DNA of 43,241 bases, taken from NCBI GenBank assembly GCA_031411235.1, contig JANOAR010000202.1, positions 1 to 43,241 of the forward strand, given 5' to 3'. The notes under the pieces are model-generated. The model had not been told where the DNA came from. It worked only from the letters and a program-made list of their open reading frames with translations, and did not search any database. The translations under genes and the position numbers were made by a program. Numbering within the stretch: the first letter of the stretch is position 1; each line of letters opens with the position of its first letter. The DNA is from JANOAR01 sp031411235 (GTDB lineage Bacteria; Verrucomicrobiota; Verrucomicrobiia; Verrucomicrobiales; Verrucomicrobiaceae). Of this stretch, positions 1 to 8,300 are shown piece after piece.

Positions 1-609
1 GATGCCGATGCCCACGCTCGCCATGTCTTCATTGCCGAAGCGGATCTTGCTGAACTCCTTGGGGTAATTCGTTTTGATGAACTCCAGCGTCTTCATTGCC
101 ATGTCGCCGCCCGCTTGGAAATCAATGCCTGCGTAGATGTCCTCGGTATTCTCGCGGAAGATCACCATATTGACCTTTTCGGGATGTTTCACAGGCGAGG
201 GCACGCCGGTAAACCACTGCACAGGGCGCAGGCAAACGTAGAGATCGAGCATCTGGCGCAGTGCTACATTCAGCGAGCGAATGCCGCCGCCCACAGGAGT
301 CGTCAAAGGGCCTTTGATGCCGACAAGGAACTCGCGAAAAGCCTCAACCGTATCGTCGGGCAGCCAGTTATCATGCTTGGTCTTGGAGGCCTCGCCAGCG
401 AGCACTTCCATCCACGCGATTTTCTTGCTGCCGCCGTAGGCTTTCTCCACTGCGGCGTCGAAGACTCGCACGCTCGAAGCCCAAATATCGCGACCTGTGC
501 CGTCACCCCTGATGAAGGGAACGATAGGCTGATTGGGGACGCTGAGTTTGCCATTCGAGATGGTGATTTTGTCTCCAGCGGGGACGGTGCAGGTAGTATA
601 AGCCGACAT
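1..609 (-). CDS. icd: NADP-dependent isocitrate dehydrogenase, N-terminal part (cut by window edge)
   Basis: Oxidative decarboxylation of isocitrate to 2-oxoglutarate in the TCA cycle, cytoplasmic. The 203 codons present, read from the ATG at 607-609, align end to end with the N-terminal half of the E. coli-type enzyme: KITISNGKL and IPF-like IVPFIRGDGTG near the start, IKGPLTTPVGGG (about 98-109), RSLNVALRQ (111-119) with the substrate-binding and regulatory serine at 112, DLYVCLRPV, and VIFRENTEDIYAGI (149-162). The frame is open to the left edge, so the C-terminal half lies outside. The gene diverges from rpsO across a 327-bp spacer. There is no clear Shine-Dalgarno. The identification is by family motifs and is firm; I cannot see whether the rest is intact. 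Confidence 0.95.
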   Translation of the reverse strand, partial: MSAYTTCTVPAGDKITISNGKLSVPNQPIVPFIRGDGTGRDIWASSVRVFDAAVEKAYGGSKKIAWMEVLAGEASKTKHDNWLPDDTVEAFREFLVGIKGPLTTPVGGGIRSLNVALRQMLDLYVCLRPVQWFTGVPSPVKHPEKVNMVIFRENTEDIYAGIDFQAGGDMAMKTLEFIKTNYPKEFSKIRFGNEDMASVGIGI

Positions 610-936
610 GTTTTTGGGATGGGGATGGTAGGTCGTTAAGATGATGAGGTGTGTCACGACGCGCTTCCTTTGTGAGACGCAAAGCAAGCGGGCGGCTTGG
701 ACAACGCCCTAGCCGCAGACTGGGGCGGCGACTTTGTGCGGAATCAAGGCCGTGTCGAGGAGCAAAATGAGTGCCTAATAGTGGCGGTATCCGAGAGGCG
801 TGATGCGGCAAAAAGCCCTGCCTCATCGCAGAAGTTTCCCTTGCCAAGATAACAAGGTGTGGTTCAATCACGCCCTTCAAATCCAGAAGATCCAACACCA
901 AGGCCAGCCAAGTTGGCTAGCCCACACACCGACAAC
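610..936. other. Divergent icd/rpsO intergenic region
   Basis: No convincing gene. It must hold the promoters of both flanking genes. A weak sigma70-like candidate for rpsO is TTGCCA at 842-847 and TTCAAT at 865-870, with a 17-bp spacer. The only clear structure is a hairpin at 902-922, listed separately. Open frames here are shadows. Confidence 0.5.
902..922 (+). promoter_or_regulatory. Leader hairpin just upstream of rpsO
   Basis: GGCCAGCC and GGCTAGCC pair with one C-A mismatch around an AAGTT loop, ending 14 nt before the rpsO ATG. The position overlaps where a ribosome would bind. S15 represses its own mRNA through leader structures in several bacteria, so an autoregulatory role is plausible, but this is inference from position and pairing only. 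Confidence 0.4.
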
Positions 937-1197
937 ATGAGCCAAGTAGTATTCCAAGACTCCAAGCCTTTCCAGCTCCACGGCAAAGACACAGGCAGCG
1001 CAGACGTGCAAATTGCACGCCTCACCGATCGTATCAATTACCTCACCGAGCACCTCGGCAAGCACTCGATGGATCACAGCACACGCCGTGGCCTGCTCCG
1101 TATGGTCGCCCGTCGCCGCAAGCTGCTCGACTATCTCAAGCTGACAGCAGAAGACCGCTACAAGGGCCTGCTGACCAGCCTCAAGCTGCGCCGCTAA
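937..1197 (+). CDS. rpsO: 30S ribosomal protein S15
   Basis: Primary binder of the 16S rRNA central domain in the small ribosomal subunit. The 86 residues match the family's usual 85-90 aa. Conserved parts are DTGSADVQIARLTDRI (about 18-33), LTEHLGKHSMDHSTRRGL (36-53, the H-x3-D-x-H-S-x-R-G rRNA contact) and RRRKLLDYL (59-67). I chose the ATG at 937 rather than the earlier in-frame start at 859, because the extra 26 residues have no counterpart in S15. pnp follows 274 bp downstream, the classical rpsO-pnp pair, but a strong terminator lies between, so pnp is probably also transcribed separately. Confidence 0.97.
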   Translation: MSQVVFQDSKPFQLHGKDTGSADVQIARLTDRINYLTEHLGKHSMDHSTRRGLLRMVARRRKLLDYLKLTAEDRYKGLLTSLKLRR

Positions 1198-1208
1198 CAT
1201 CAATTTCA

Positions 1209-1245
1209 CGAAGGGTGACGATGCTCGTCACCCTTCGTTCGTTTT
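1209..1245 (+). terminator. Rho-independent terminator after rpsO
   Basis: Perfect 13-bp stem (CGAAGGGTGACGA at 1209-1221, its complement at 1225-1237) with a TGC loop, followed by TTCGTTTT. It lies 11 nt after the rpsO stop. Confidence 0.85.
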
Positions 1246-1471
1246 GCGGGTCGCCCATCGGCTAGCCTCCTCGAAGGCAGCGTTGCGCCCGCCATCGCGA
1301 ACAGGCGCTTGAGCCTATCTTTGATTCTCAAGATCCGCTCATTCGCCTGACCTAGTGGGTTTCATGCCCGCTCAGCAACAACAGCGGCATTCATCATTCT
1401 GAACTCAGAATTCATAATTTTCGCCGCCGCCCCTTTCCCCAACACAACAAAATAGAAAACACAGCCAAGAT

Positions 1472-3634
1472 ATGGCCATACACACACAAACCGCCGCCCT
1501 CGCACAGGGCACCATCGAAATCCAAACTGGCAAGCTTGCTAAGCTCGCCGACGGAGCCGTGACCGTTCGTCTCGGAGACACCATCGTCATCGTCACAGCG
1601 GTCTCCGCTACGAAGGTGAAGGACGGGCAGGATTTCTTCCCGCTCTCCGTCGAATACAAAGAGAAGGCCTCAGCTGCCGGTATGTTTCCAGGCGGTTATT
1701 TCAAGCGCGAAGGACGTCCGACGGAAAAGGAAATCCTCACCTGCCGCATGACCGACCGTCCTCTGCGTCCGCTCTTCCCCAAGGGCTACTACTACGACAC
1801 GCAGATCGTCGCTCTGCTCCTCAGCGCCGACGGCGAAAATGACTCCGACATCCTCGCCATCAATGGCGCATCGGCGGCCCTTTGCGTCAGCGACATCCCC
1901 TTCGCTGGCCCTGTCGGAGCCGTCCGCGTAGGCCGCATCAACGGTGAATTCGTGGTCAACCCGACCAACGATCAGCGTCTCGATAGTGACCTCGACCTCG
2001 TCTATGTCGGCAACAAAACCGACGTAATCATGATCGAAGGCGCCGCCAATGAGCTGCCCGAGGCTGACTTTGTGAAGGCCCTTTACTTCGCCCAAACCCA
2101 AGTCGCCATCCTCGTCGAAGCCCAGGAAAAGCTCGCCGCCGCTGCCGCCAAGGCCAAGCGCGTCGTCCCCCTCATGCTGGTCAAAGACGAGCTGCTCGAA
2201 ATCGCCTACGCCATCGCCGGCGACCGCATCGAAGCCGCCCTCTACACCCCCAGCAAAGTCGCCCGTGGCAAAGCCGTGGGTGGCCTCAAGGACGAAGTCG
2301 AAACCGCCATCAAAGCCGCCTTCCCAGCCGCCACCGGCTTTGAGATCGGCCAAGCCTTCGACTACATCCAGAAGAAAGCCTTCCGCATCTCCATCCTCGA
2401 CAAGCAAAGCCGTTGCGACGGACGCGGCATTGACGACCTCCGCCACCTCTCCGGCGAAGTCGGCTACCTCCCCCGCACGCATGGCTCCGCCCTCTTCGCC
2501 CGTGGCGAAACGCAAGCCCTCGCCATCGCCACCCTCGCCCCAGCGGACGAGGCTCAGGACATGGACAACTACACCGGCGGTGTGGACACCAAGCGCTTCA
2601 TCCTGCACTACAACTTCCCTCCCTTCAGCGTTGGTGAAACTGGCCGCTTCGGTGGGCAGAACCGGCGCGAAATCGGCCACGGAGCCCTCGCAGAGCGCAG
2701 CATCGAACCTGTCATTCCCTCGAAGGACAAGTTCCCCTACGCTATGCGCATCAGCAGCGAAGTCATGGAGTCCAACGGCTCCACTTCGATGGCCAGCGTT
2801 TGCTCCGGCGTCATGGCCCTCCTCGACGCAGGTGTGCCCCTCATCCGGCCCGTCGCAGGCATCTCCGTCGGCCTCGTCAGCGAGTTCGACGGCGACACCA
2901 TGACCCGCTACCTGACGATGCTCGACATCATCGGCAGCGAAGATCACTTCGGCGACATGGACTTCAAACTCTGCGGCACCAGCGAAGGCGTCACCGGTTA
3001 CCAGCTCGACCTCAAGCTCCCCGGCCTGCCCCTGCGCATCCTCGAAGAAGCCATCATCAAAGCCAAGACAGGCCGCACCGACATCCTCAAGGTCATGAAC
3101 GGCATCATCGCCGACGTCAAGCCCCTGAGCCCCTACGCGCCCCGCATCGAGATCGTCAAAATCAACCCCGACAAGATCGGCGAACTCATCGGCCCTGGTG
3201 GCAAAAACATCAAAGGCATCCAGGCCGAATCCGGTGCCGAGATCACCATCAACGACGATGGCACCGTCTATATCTACGCCAACCGCAAGGAAAGCCTCGA
3301 CCGCGCCATCGAAATGGTCAGCGGCATCGGCGCTGAAATTGAAGTCGGCAAGATCTACACCGGCAAGGTGGTCAGCACGACCAACTTCGGAGCCTTCATG
3401 AACCTCGGTGGCAAGAAGGACGGCCTCATCCACATCAGCGAACTCGCCGACTTCCGCGTGAAGACCGTCGAAGAAGTCGTCAAAACTGGCGACATGGTCA
3501 CCGCCATGTGCGTCGGCGTTGACGACAAAGGCCGCGTGAAAATGAGCCGCAAAGCCGCCATGAAGCTGGGCGACAAAAAAGCCGCCGAAGGCGGCGAAGG
3601 CAGCACCGAGTCCGCCCCCAGCGACGAAGGCTAA
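1472..3634 (+). CDS. pnp: Polyribonucleotide nucleotidyltransferase (PNPase)
   Basis: Phosphorolytic 3'-5' exoribonuclease that degrades mRNA and can add 3' tails; a trimer, usually in the degradosome. The 720 aa are close to the E. coli length (711). Order: RNase PH domain 1 (about 5-215, with FFPLSVEYKEK and GGYFKREGRPTE), a helical linker, RNase PH domain 2 (about 320-545, with GETQALAIATL and SSEVMESNGSTSMASVC), a KH domain with GPGG at 574-577, and an S1 domain (about 629-697, from GKIYTGKVVSTTNFGAF). The charged Gly/Ser tail is variable in the family. Codon use is strongly GC3-rich, as expected for a highly expressed core gene. A decayed partial copy of this gene lies at 11600-11820. 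Confidence 0.98.
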   Translation: MAIHTQTAALAQGTIEIQTGKLAKLADGAVTVRLGDTIVIVTAVSATKVKDGQDFFPLSVEYKEKASAAGMFPGGYFKREGRPTEKEILTCRMTDRPLRPLFPKGYYYDTQIVALLLSADGENDSDILAINGASAALCVSDIPFAGPVGAVRVGRINGEFVVNPTNDQRLDSDLDLVYVGNKTDVIMIEGAANELPEADFVKALYFAQTQVAILVEAQEKLAAAAAKAKRVVPLMLVKDELLEIAYAIAGDRIEAALYTPSKVARGKAVGGLKDEVETAIKAAFPAATGFEIGQAFDYIQKKAFRISILDKQSRCDGRGIDDLRHLSGEVGYLPRTHGSALFARGETQALAIATLAPADEAQDMDNYTGGVDTKRFILHYNFPPFSVGETGRFGGQNRREIGHGALAERSIEPVIPSKDKFPYAMRISSEVMESNGSTSMASVCSGVMALLDAGVPLIRPVAGISVGLVSEFDGDTMTRYLTMLDIIGSEDHFGDMDFKLCGTSEGVTGYQLDLKLPGLPLRILEEAIIKAKTGRTDILKVMNGIIADVKPLSPYAPRIEIVKINPDKIGELIGPGGKNIKGIQAESGAEITINDDGTVYIYANRKESLDRAIEMVSGIGAEIEVGKIYTGKVVSTTNFGAFMNLGGKKDGLIHISELADFRVKTVEEVVKTGDMVTAMCVGVDDKGRVKMSRKAAMKLGDKKAAEGGEGSTESAPSDEG

Positions 3635-3646
3635 CCCCCAGTGTGA

Positions 3647-3665
3647 AACAGGCTTCCAGCCTGTT
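3647..3665. repeat. Short palindrome in the pnp 3' leader-out
   Basis: AACAGGCT and AGCCTGTT face each other around TCC, 12 nt after the pnp stop. A diverged version occurs after the pnp remnant near 11826-11848, and a related CAGCCT/AGGCTG palindrome lies at 16779-16794. It is probably a small dispersed intergenic palindrome of this genome. Confidence 0.5.
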
Positions 3666-3684
3666 CCCCATAAGCTACGAAATC

Positions 3685-3719
3685 AGCGGCGACTCCAGTA
3701 ACGGAGTCGCCGCTTTTTT
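3685..3719 (+). terminator. Rho-independent terminator after pnp
   Basis: Stem GCGGCGACTCC (3686-3696) with its exact complement at 3703-3713, a 6-nt loop and a run of six T. Its homologue after the pnp remnant (about 11870-11892) has lost much of the pairing but keeps the T run. Confidence 0.9.
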
Positions 3720-3748
3720 GTGCCTTGTTGCACCCACCGCTAAGCATC

Positions 3749-3959
3749 ATTGGGGGAAGCCTTTCTGGAGTGCGGCAGGCGGGGGGATTTAGGGGGCTGC
3801 CGCTGTCGTCGAAGCCCAACGTTGGCTTGTTCCCCAGTTTCAAGACCGCGCCTCGCAACGATTCGGCAGACACCTCGCTCTGCTGCTACCCACCGCCCCA
3901 AACAAGGCGGCAGCCCCGAAATCCCCCGCCAGCCGCACTCCAGAAAGGCTTCCCCCAAT
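3749..3959. repeat. 211-bp inverted-repeat (MITE-like) element
   Basis: The outer arms at 3749-3803 and 3907-3959 are near-perfect inverted complements over about 53 bp. They begin ATTGGGGGAAGCCTTTCTGG and differ at only a few positions. The approximately 103-bp interior carries no plausible gene. The open frames on both strands are mirror images of each other, which is why neither is called. The left half is homologous to the repeat at 11924-12060; the right arm has no counterpart there. No target-site duplication is obvious. It may be a non-autonomous element or a large dispersed hairpin; no transposase is seen in the window. Confidence 0.65.
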
Positions 3960-4047
3960 CAAACTCTGCGTTCGATGCTGCTACGTCCACAGGCATCAAG
4001 AAACCACCATTGCCCGCTTTGTGAAACTGTGTTTCCCTGCCATTGCC

Positions 4048-4308
4048 ATGAAGATCACTATCAGCCTAGGCGACAAGCTTTTTCGGAAGGCCCGCATCAA
4101 GGCCGTCGAACAATCCACCTCGATCTCCGCCTTGTTCAAAGCTTTTATCATCCGCCTCACAGGCAGCGAAGGAACGGAATCCGAGTTCCAGCGCCTGCAG
4201 CGCGAAGAGGAAGAACTCCGCGCTGAGATGCGCTCCCGCTGCATCAGCCTCAACCCCGCGCACAACCTCAGCCGCGACGAACTGCACACCCGCCATGTGC
4301 TTCATTGA
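4048..4308 (+). CDS. Ribbon-helix-helix antitoxin-like protein (VapB type)
   Basis: An 86-residue protein starting MKITISLGDKLFRKARIKAV: a short beta strand followed by helices, the layout of CopG/VapB antitoxins that bind operator DNA as dimers. The C-terminal half (about 45-86) is charged and would be the toxin-wrapping tail. Its stop overlaps the start of a truncated PIN-domain toxin by 14 nt, the usual vapBC coupling. The longer open frame starting inside the inverted-repeat element is a different frame and is not used. Because the toxin is broken, this antitoxin may be orphaned. The family call is by pattern and context, moderately sure. Confidence 0.7.
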   Translation: MKITISLGDKLFRKARIKAVEQSTSISALFKAFIIRLTGSEGTESEFQRLQREEEELRAEMRSRCISLNPAHNLSRDELHTRHVLH

Positions 4309-4384
4309 TACGAATATCCCGATCTACTCGCTCGACCTTGAGCCCGCGCAGCCAGCCAAAACCGCCAGCGCTAATGAGCGAAAA
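4295..4384 (+). pseudogene. Truncated PIN-domain toxin (vapC remnant)
   Basis: About 27 codons resemble the N-terminus of VapC RNases: MCFIDTNIPIYSLDLEP, with the first catalytic aspartate at residue 5, then QPAKTASA as in helix 1. After about 4380 the frame no longer resembles a PIN domain and runs into the mazE promoter and, out of frame, mazE itself. The other catalytic acids are missing, so it cannot be an active RNase. It looks like a vapC cut when mazEF became its neighbour. Confidence 0.65.
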
Positions 4385-4390
4385 CGAAAC

Positions 4391-4424
4391 TTGCCATGTC
4401 TAGCCGAAGGCTATACTACCACCA
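4391..4424 (+). promoter_or_regulatory. Probable mazEF promoter with operator palindrome, possibly leaderless
   Basis: TTGCCA at 4391-4396 and TATACT at 4412-4417, spaced 15 bp. Transcription would start at about 4424-4425, that is at or next to the mazE ATG at 4425. A perfect palindrome TAGCC-GAA-GGCTA at 4401-4413 sits between the two boxes, a good place for MazE-MazF autorepression. The 15-bp spacing is short, so this is a candidate only. Confidence 0.45.
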
Positions 4425-4685
4425 ATGACAACGACGCTGCAAAAGTGGGGCAACAGCCAAGGTATCCGAGTTCCAAAAGTTTTGCTCAATACCCTGGGCA
4501 TTGAGGACGGGGCCGAAGTCGAACTGAACATCAATGCCAAGAAGGATGCACTGATCGTGAAAGCGGTGAAGCCTGTGCGATTAGTCCGTGGCAGGCACCG
4601 CATCGAAGACTTGGTTGCGGCCATGCCAAAGAATTACAAGCCCCAGGAGATGGAGTGGAGCACACAGGGCCAGGAGGTTTGGTGA
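4425..4685 (+). CDS. mazE: MazE antitoxin
   Basis: 86 aa. The N-terminal half is an AbrB/MazE swapped-hairpin DNA-binding domain (LQKWGNSQGIRVPKVLL at about 5-21, then GAEVELNI and ALIVKAV). The C-terminal tail ends EMEWSTQGQEVW, matching the toxin-binding tail of E. coli MazE, which ends in a similar W-x6-EVW pattern. Its TGA overlaps the mazF ATG by one base, so the pair is translationally coupled. It neutralises MazF and represses its own operon. No Shine-Dalgarno precedes the start, in line with a possible leaderless mRNA. Confidence 0.93.
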   Translation: MTTTLQKWGNSQGIRVPKVLLNTLGIEDGAEVELNINAKKDALIVKAVKPVRLVRGRHRIEDLVAAMPKNYKPQEMEWSTQGQEVW

Positions 4686-5023
4686 TGGCTGCTTATATTC
4701 CAAAACAAGGAGACCTAGTCGCGCTCACCTTCGACCCGCAATCGGGCCATGAACAGAAGGGACGGCGACCCGCGTTGGTGGTCAGCAAAGATGCCTTCAA
4801 TTCGGGCACGGGCATGGCCTTCTGCTGCCCCATAACCAACACCGACCGCAGCGTCCCTTTCCATGTGCCCATTGCTGGCCGCACCTCGTTAACGGGCTTC
4901 ATCATGTGCGAGCAAATGAAGTCCCTCGATTACCGTTCACGCCAGCTCAAGTTCATCGAACGCGCCCCCACTGAAGTGCTGGAAGACGTTCTGGCCATCA
5001 TCGACGCTTCTTTGTTTCCGTAG
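4685..5023 (+). CDS. mazF: MazF toxin, sequence-specific mRNA endonuclease
   Basis: 112 aa, the same size as E. coli MazF. It shows the PemK/MazF fold: YIPKQGDLVALTFDPQSGHE (about 4-23), the GRRPALVVS strand (26-34), PITNTDRSVPFHVPI (49-63), and GFIMCEQMKSLDYRSRQ (70-86) carrying the conserved Q-x-K-S segment. The start at 4685 gives the usual N-terminus; an earlier ATG at 4655 lies inside mazE and is not needed. It cleaves single-stranded RNA at short motifs that cannot be predicted from sequence. With mazE it forms a complete type II module. Confidence 0.94.
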   Translation: MAAYIPKQGDLVALTFDPQSGHEQKGRRPALVVSKDAFNSGTGMAFCCPITNTDRSVPFHVPIAGRTSLTGFIMCEQMKSLDYRSRQLKFIERAPTEVLEDVLAIIDASLFP

Positions 5024-5077
5024 CTTGTGAGAAGTCGAATTTGACCCATGATTTCCGCGTCCCCAATTGTAACTTCC

Positions 5078-5350
5078 ATGACAAACCCAGCCATCCCTCA
5101 GCTCATCTACAAGCAAGCGATGGAGCTTGCCCGCGAGGCAAGAGATTCCGAGCCTACGATCGTTAAGTTTCTTCTCTTTCCCTCGGGTGATTGAAGTCGC
5201 CACCGACATGATGCCCTCGCTCAGCGGTACCGTTCACCCTCTCTATTTCCGTGCTGAGGCTGTTCAGACAGTGCCGTCGGGTATCGCGATGGTCTCCGTC
5301 GAGGAAGAAGGCAAGGCTGGTATCCGATTCGGGTTAGCTCGGTGGTTACA
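5078..5350 (+). pseudogene. Frameshifted small conserved-type protein
   Basis: An ATG at 5078 opens a 38-codon frame, MTNPAIPQLIYKQAMELARE through EPTIVKFLLFPSGD, stopping at 5194. In the overlapping frame the sense continues as VIEVATDMMPSLSGTVHPLY and then RAEAVQTVPSGIAMVSVEEE before losing coherence near 5345. Joined, the two read like one small soluble protein of about 85 aa with a frameshift near 5185. I do not recognise a family. The gene follows mazF at 54 bp and runs toward the minus-strand RCC1 gene. It could also be a real 38-aa peptide, but the protein-like continuation argues for decay. Confidence 0.45.
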
Positions 5351-5363
5351 CCATTTCCTCCAC

Positions 5364-8300
5364 TCACTCTGCCTGCACCTTAAAGAACGCTGCGTTCTCC
5401 GAGACAGGGAAAACGAACTCCAGCTTGCCCTGCGCATTGACTGTCGTTGTTATACCCGTCCCGCTCATCGGGAACGCATTGAACGTGGTCAGGTTCGTGG
5501 ACTTCTGCACGCCGATGGTCAGCTTGAAGTTCCCGGTCGTCTGATCCTTCACCAGCAGAGGAGCACTCACGTTGAGCGCCTGCACCTGCGAGAGCGTGTA
5601 GAGGCTGTAGGTGTTGGGCGCACTGATCACATCGTTCTGACCCGCTGTGCGATTAGCACTGTATTGGGGCAGTGAATAGAGACTGTAGGTGTTCGGGGAA
5701 GTTGTCACGTCGGTCTGGCCTGCCGTGCGGTTTGTATCATACTGCGCTTGGGTGAAAAGGACTTGGCCGACCAGATTGATATTGTAGGGACTCTTGTAGA
5801 TGTTGCTGTTTCCGATATGAAGCGCGGCGGTTTTGTTTCCACTGGCAGATGGATTGAATTGCACGGTGAACGTAGTGCTTCCTCCAGACACAACAGCTAC
5901 CGTGGGACTGGAAGTAATGGAGAAATCGCTTCCGTTTGCACCATCGACGCTCACGGAAATGGCACTAAGGACAGCATTCCCAGGATTTTTTAGAGTGAAT
6001 GTAAGGCTGCTTGATGAGCCAAGCACCGCGACAAAGGTTTGTGAGCCATTACTGAGGATGGGTGTGTTCAGAGGCTGCTCGATAGAGATGTCCGATCCAG
6101 TAACGGTCAATGCAACGGCATTGCTGCTGAGGCTGCCTGTGGAATTCGTCACCACCACGTCGTAGCTACCTGCATCTGTCGTGCCAGCGGCAGGGACAGT
6201 GTAGCTGTTGCTCGTTGCACCGGCGATGTTGATGGTGTTCAGACGCCACTGATAACTGATCGTTGGCAATCCCGAGGCCACGATGGAAAACGTGACAGGT
6301 TGGCCGAATGAAGCGGCCTGACCATACGGCAACACAGGGCCAACTGACAAACCTGTTGAAGAAGAAGCGGCCGTCAGAAAGTAAGTATTAACGCCACCTG
6401 CGGCGACAGCGGAAACACCCGTCGCGACTTGCACAGGAGTGAGACGAGAACTTATAGTTCCATCTCCCAGAGCACCAGTGCCGTTCCATCCAGCAGCCCA
6501 AAGAGTTCCATCGGTTTTGATGAACATGGAGTGGTACTGACCGCTAGCGACAGATGAAACCCCACTTGCTATCTGCACGGGCACCGAGCGACTAGTGGTC
6601 GTACCATCACCGAGCTGTCCAAAACCGTTGAAGCCCACTCCCCACAAGGTCGCATCCGTCTTCACATACATCGTTATTGAATCGCCCGCAGCTATTGATG
6701 CCACTCCTGTGGTTACCTGAACTGGAGAATTTCGCTGTGTTGTTGTTCCGTCTCCAAGCTGTCCATTGCTATTGGCACCCATTGCCCAAAGTGTGCCATC
6801 TGTTTTAACAAAGACGGTAAAATTAGCCCCAGCGGCAACCGACACTACTCCCGTAGCCACCTGCAGGGGCAGTATGCTATTGGTCGTTGTGCCGTCTCCG
6901 AGCTGTCCATTTGAATTATTACCCATCGTCCAGAGCGTGCCATCCGTCCTCACAAACATGGTATGGAAATGGCCAGCTGCGACGAATGCTACCCCGCTTG
7001 TCACCTGTACGGGAATTGAGCGATTCGTCGTCGTGCCATCCCCGAGCCGACCATCAGAGTTGAGTCCCATTGCCCAAAGTGTGCCATCGGTCTTTAGGAA
7101 GGCCGTGTGGTTGTATCCCGCAGCCACCGATGCTACACCCGTCGCTACCTGCTCTGGCGCGACTTGATTGGTGGTCGTCCCGTCCCCGAGTTGTCCATAA
7201 GTATTATCACCCACCGCCCAGAGTGTTCCATCGCTTTTCACAAACATGGTGTGAACATAGTGCCCTGCGGCTACCGACGACACACCACTTGCTATTTGAA
7301 TGGACGTTGATCGGTAGTTTAGAGTGCCCTCACCAAGCTGTCCGCTATCATTAGTCCCCATCACCCAGAGCGTTCCATCCACTTTGACGAACTCAGTGAA
7401 ATGATCACCCGCTGAAATTGATGCAACTGCCGACGCGACCTGAATGGGGGCGGTGACCAATGCTGTTTTGCTATCGCCTAGTTGCCCAGAATTGTCTCTT
7501 CCCATTCCCCAAAGAGTTCCATCAGCCTTGATGAACATGGTATGGTTATTCCCTGCTGAGACGGAGACAACCCCTGTGCTGACTTGCACCGATGTCGTTC
7601 GCTGAGTCGTTGTGCTATCACCGAGTTGACCGGTGGAGTTCAAACCAGTTGCCCACAGCGTGCCATCCGTTTTCACGAACAGGCTGTGGTTGGCTCCTGC
7701 TGAAATGGTTGCCGCACTTGTGGCAATCTGAACCGGTGACGTTCTCTGGGACGTGGTGCCATCACCAAGCTGCCCATTAGTGTTCAATCCCGTCGCCCAG
7801 ATCGTGCCATCCGTCTTCACGAACAGGCTGTGATTGCCTCCAGCAGAAGCGGTGGAAACGCTAGTGGCAATCTGCACCGGTGACGTTCTCGAGGTAGTCG
7901 TGCCATCACCAAGCTGCCCGTTGGTGTTCAATCCATTTGCCCAGAGCGTACCGTCCGTTTTCACGAATAGGGTGTGGGTGCCTCCGGCTGAAACGGAGGT
8001 AACGCCAGTAGCAACCTGAACGGGTGTCGTTCTCTGGGTGGATGTGCCGTCGCCAAGCCGTCCGTTGCTATTATATCCCATGCCCCATAGCGTGCCATCT
8101 GTCTTGATGAACATACTATGCAATGCCCCGGCAGATACCGTGACAACCCCCGTGGCAATCTGAACCGGTGACATCCGCCGTGTGGTTGTTCCATCCCCGA
8201 GTTGCCCGTTAGTATTGTCTCCCATCGCCCAAAGTGTGCCATCCGTCTTCACGAACAGGCTGTGATTACCCCCAGCAGAAGCCTTGGCCACAGCCGTGAA

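Noticed and set aside
1670..3433. 587-aa minus-strand open frame opposite pnp
   Set aside because: It is the antisense shadow of pnp, rich in Asp/Gly/Val as expected from GC3-rich coding DNA, with no family resemblance.
3740..4226. Open frames on both strands over the 3.75-3.96 kb repeat
   Set aside because: The two translations are mirror images created by the inverted repeat (both contain MGEAFLECG and SRKASPN), so neither is a gene.
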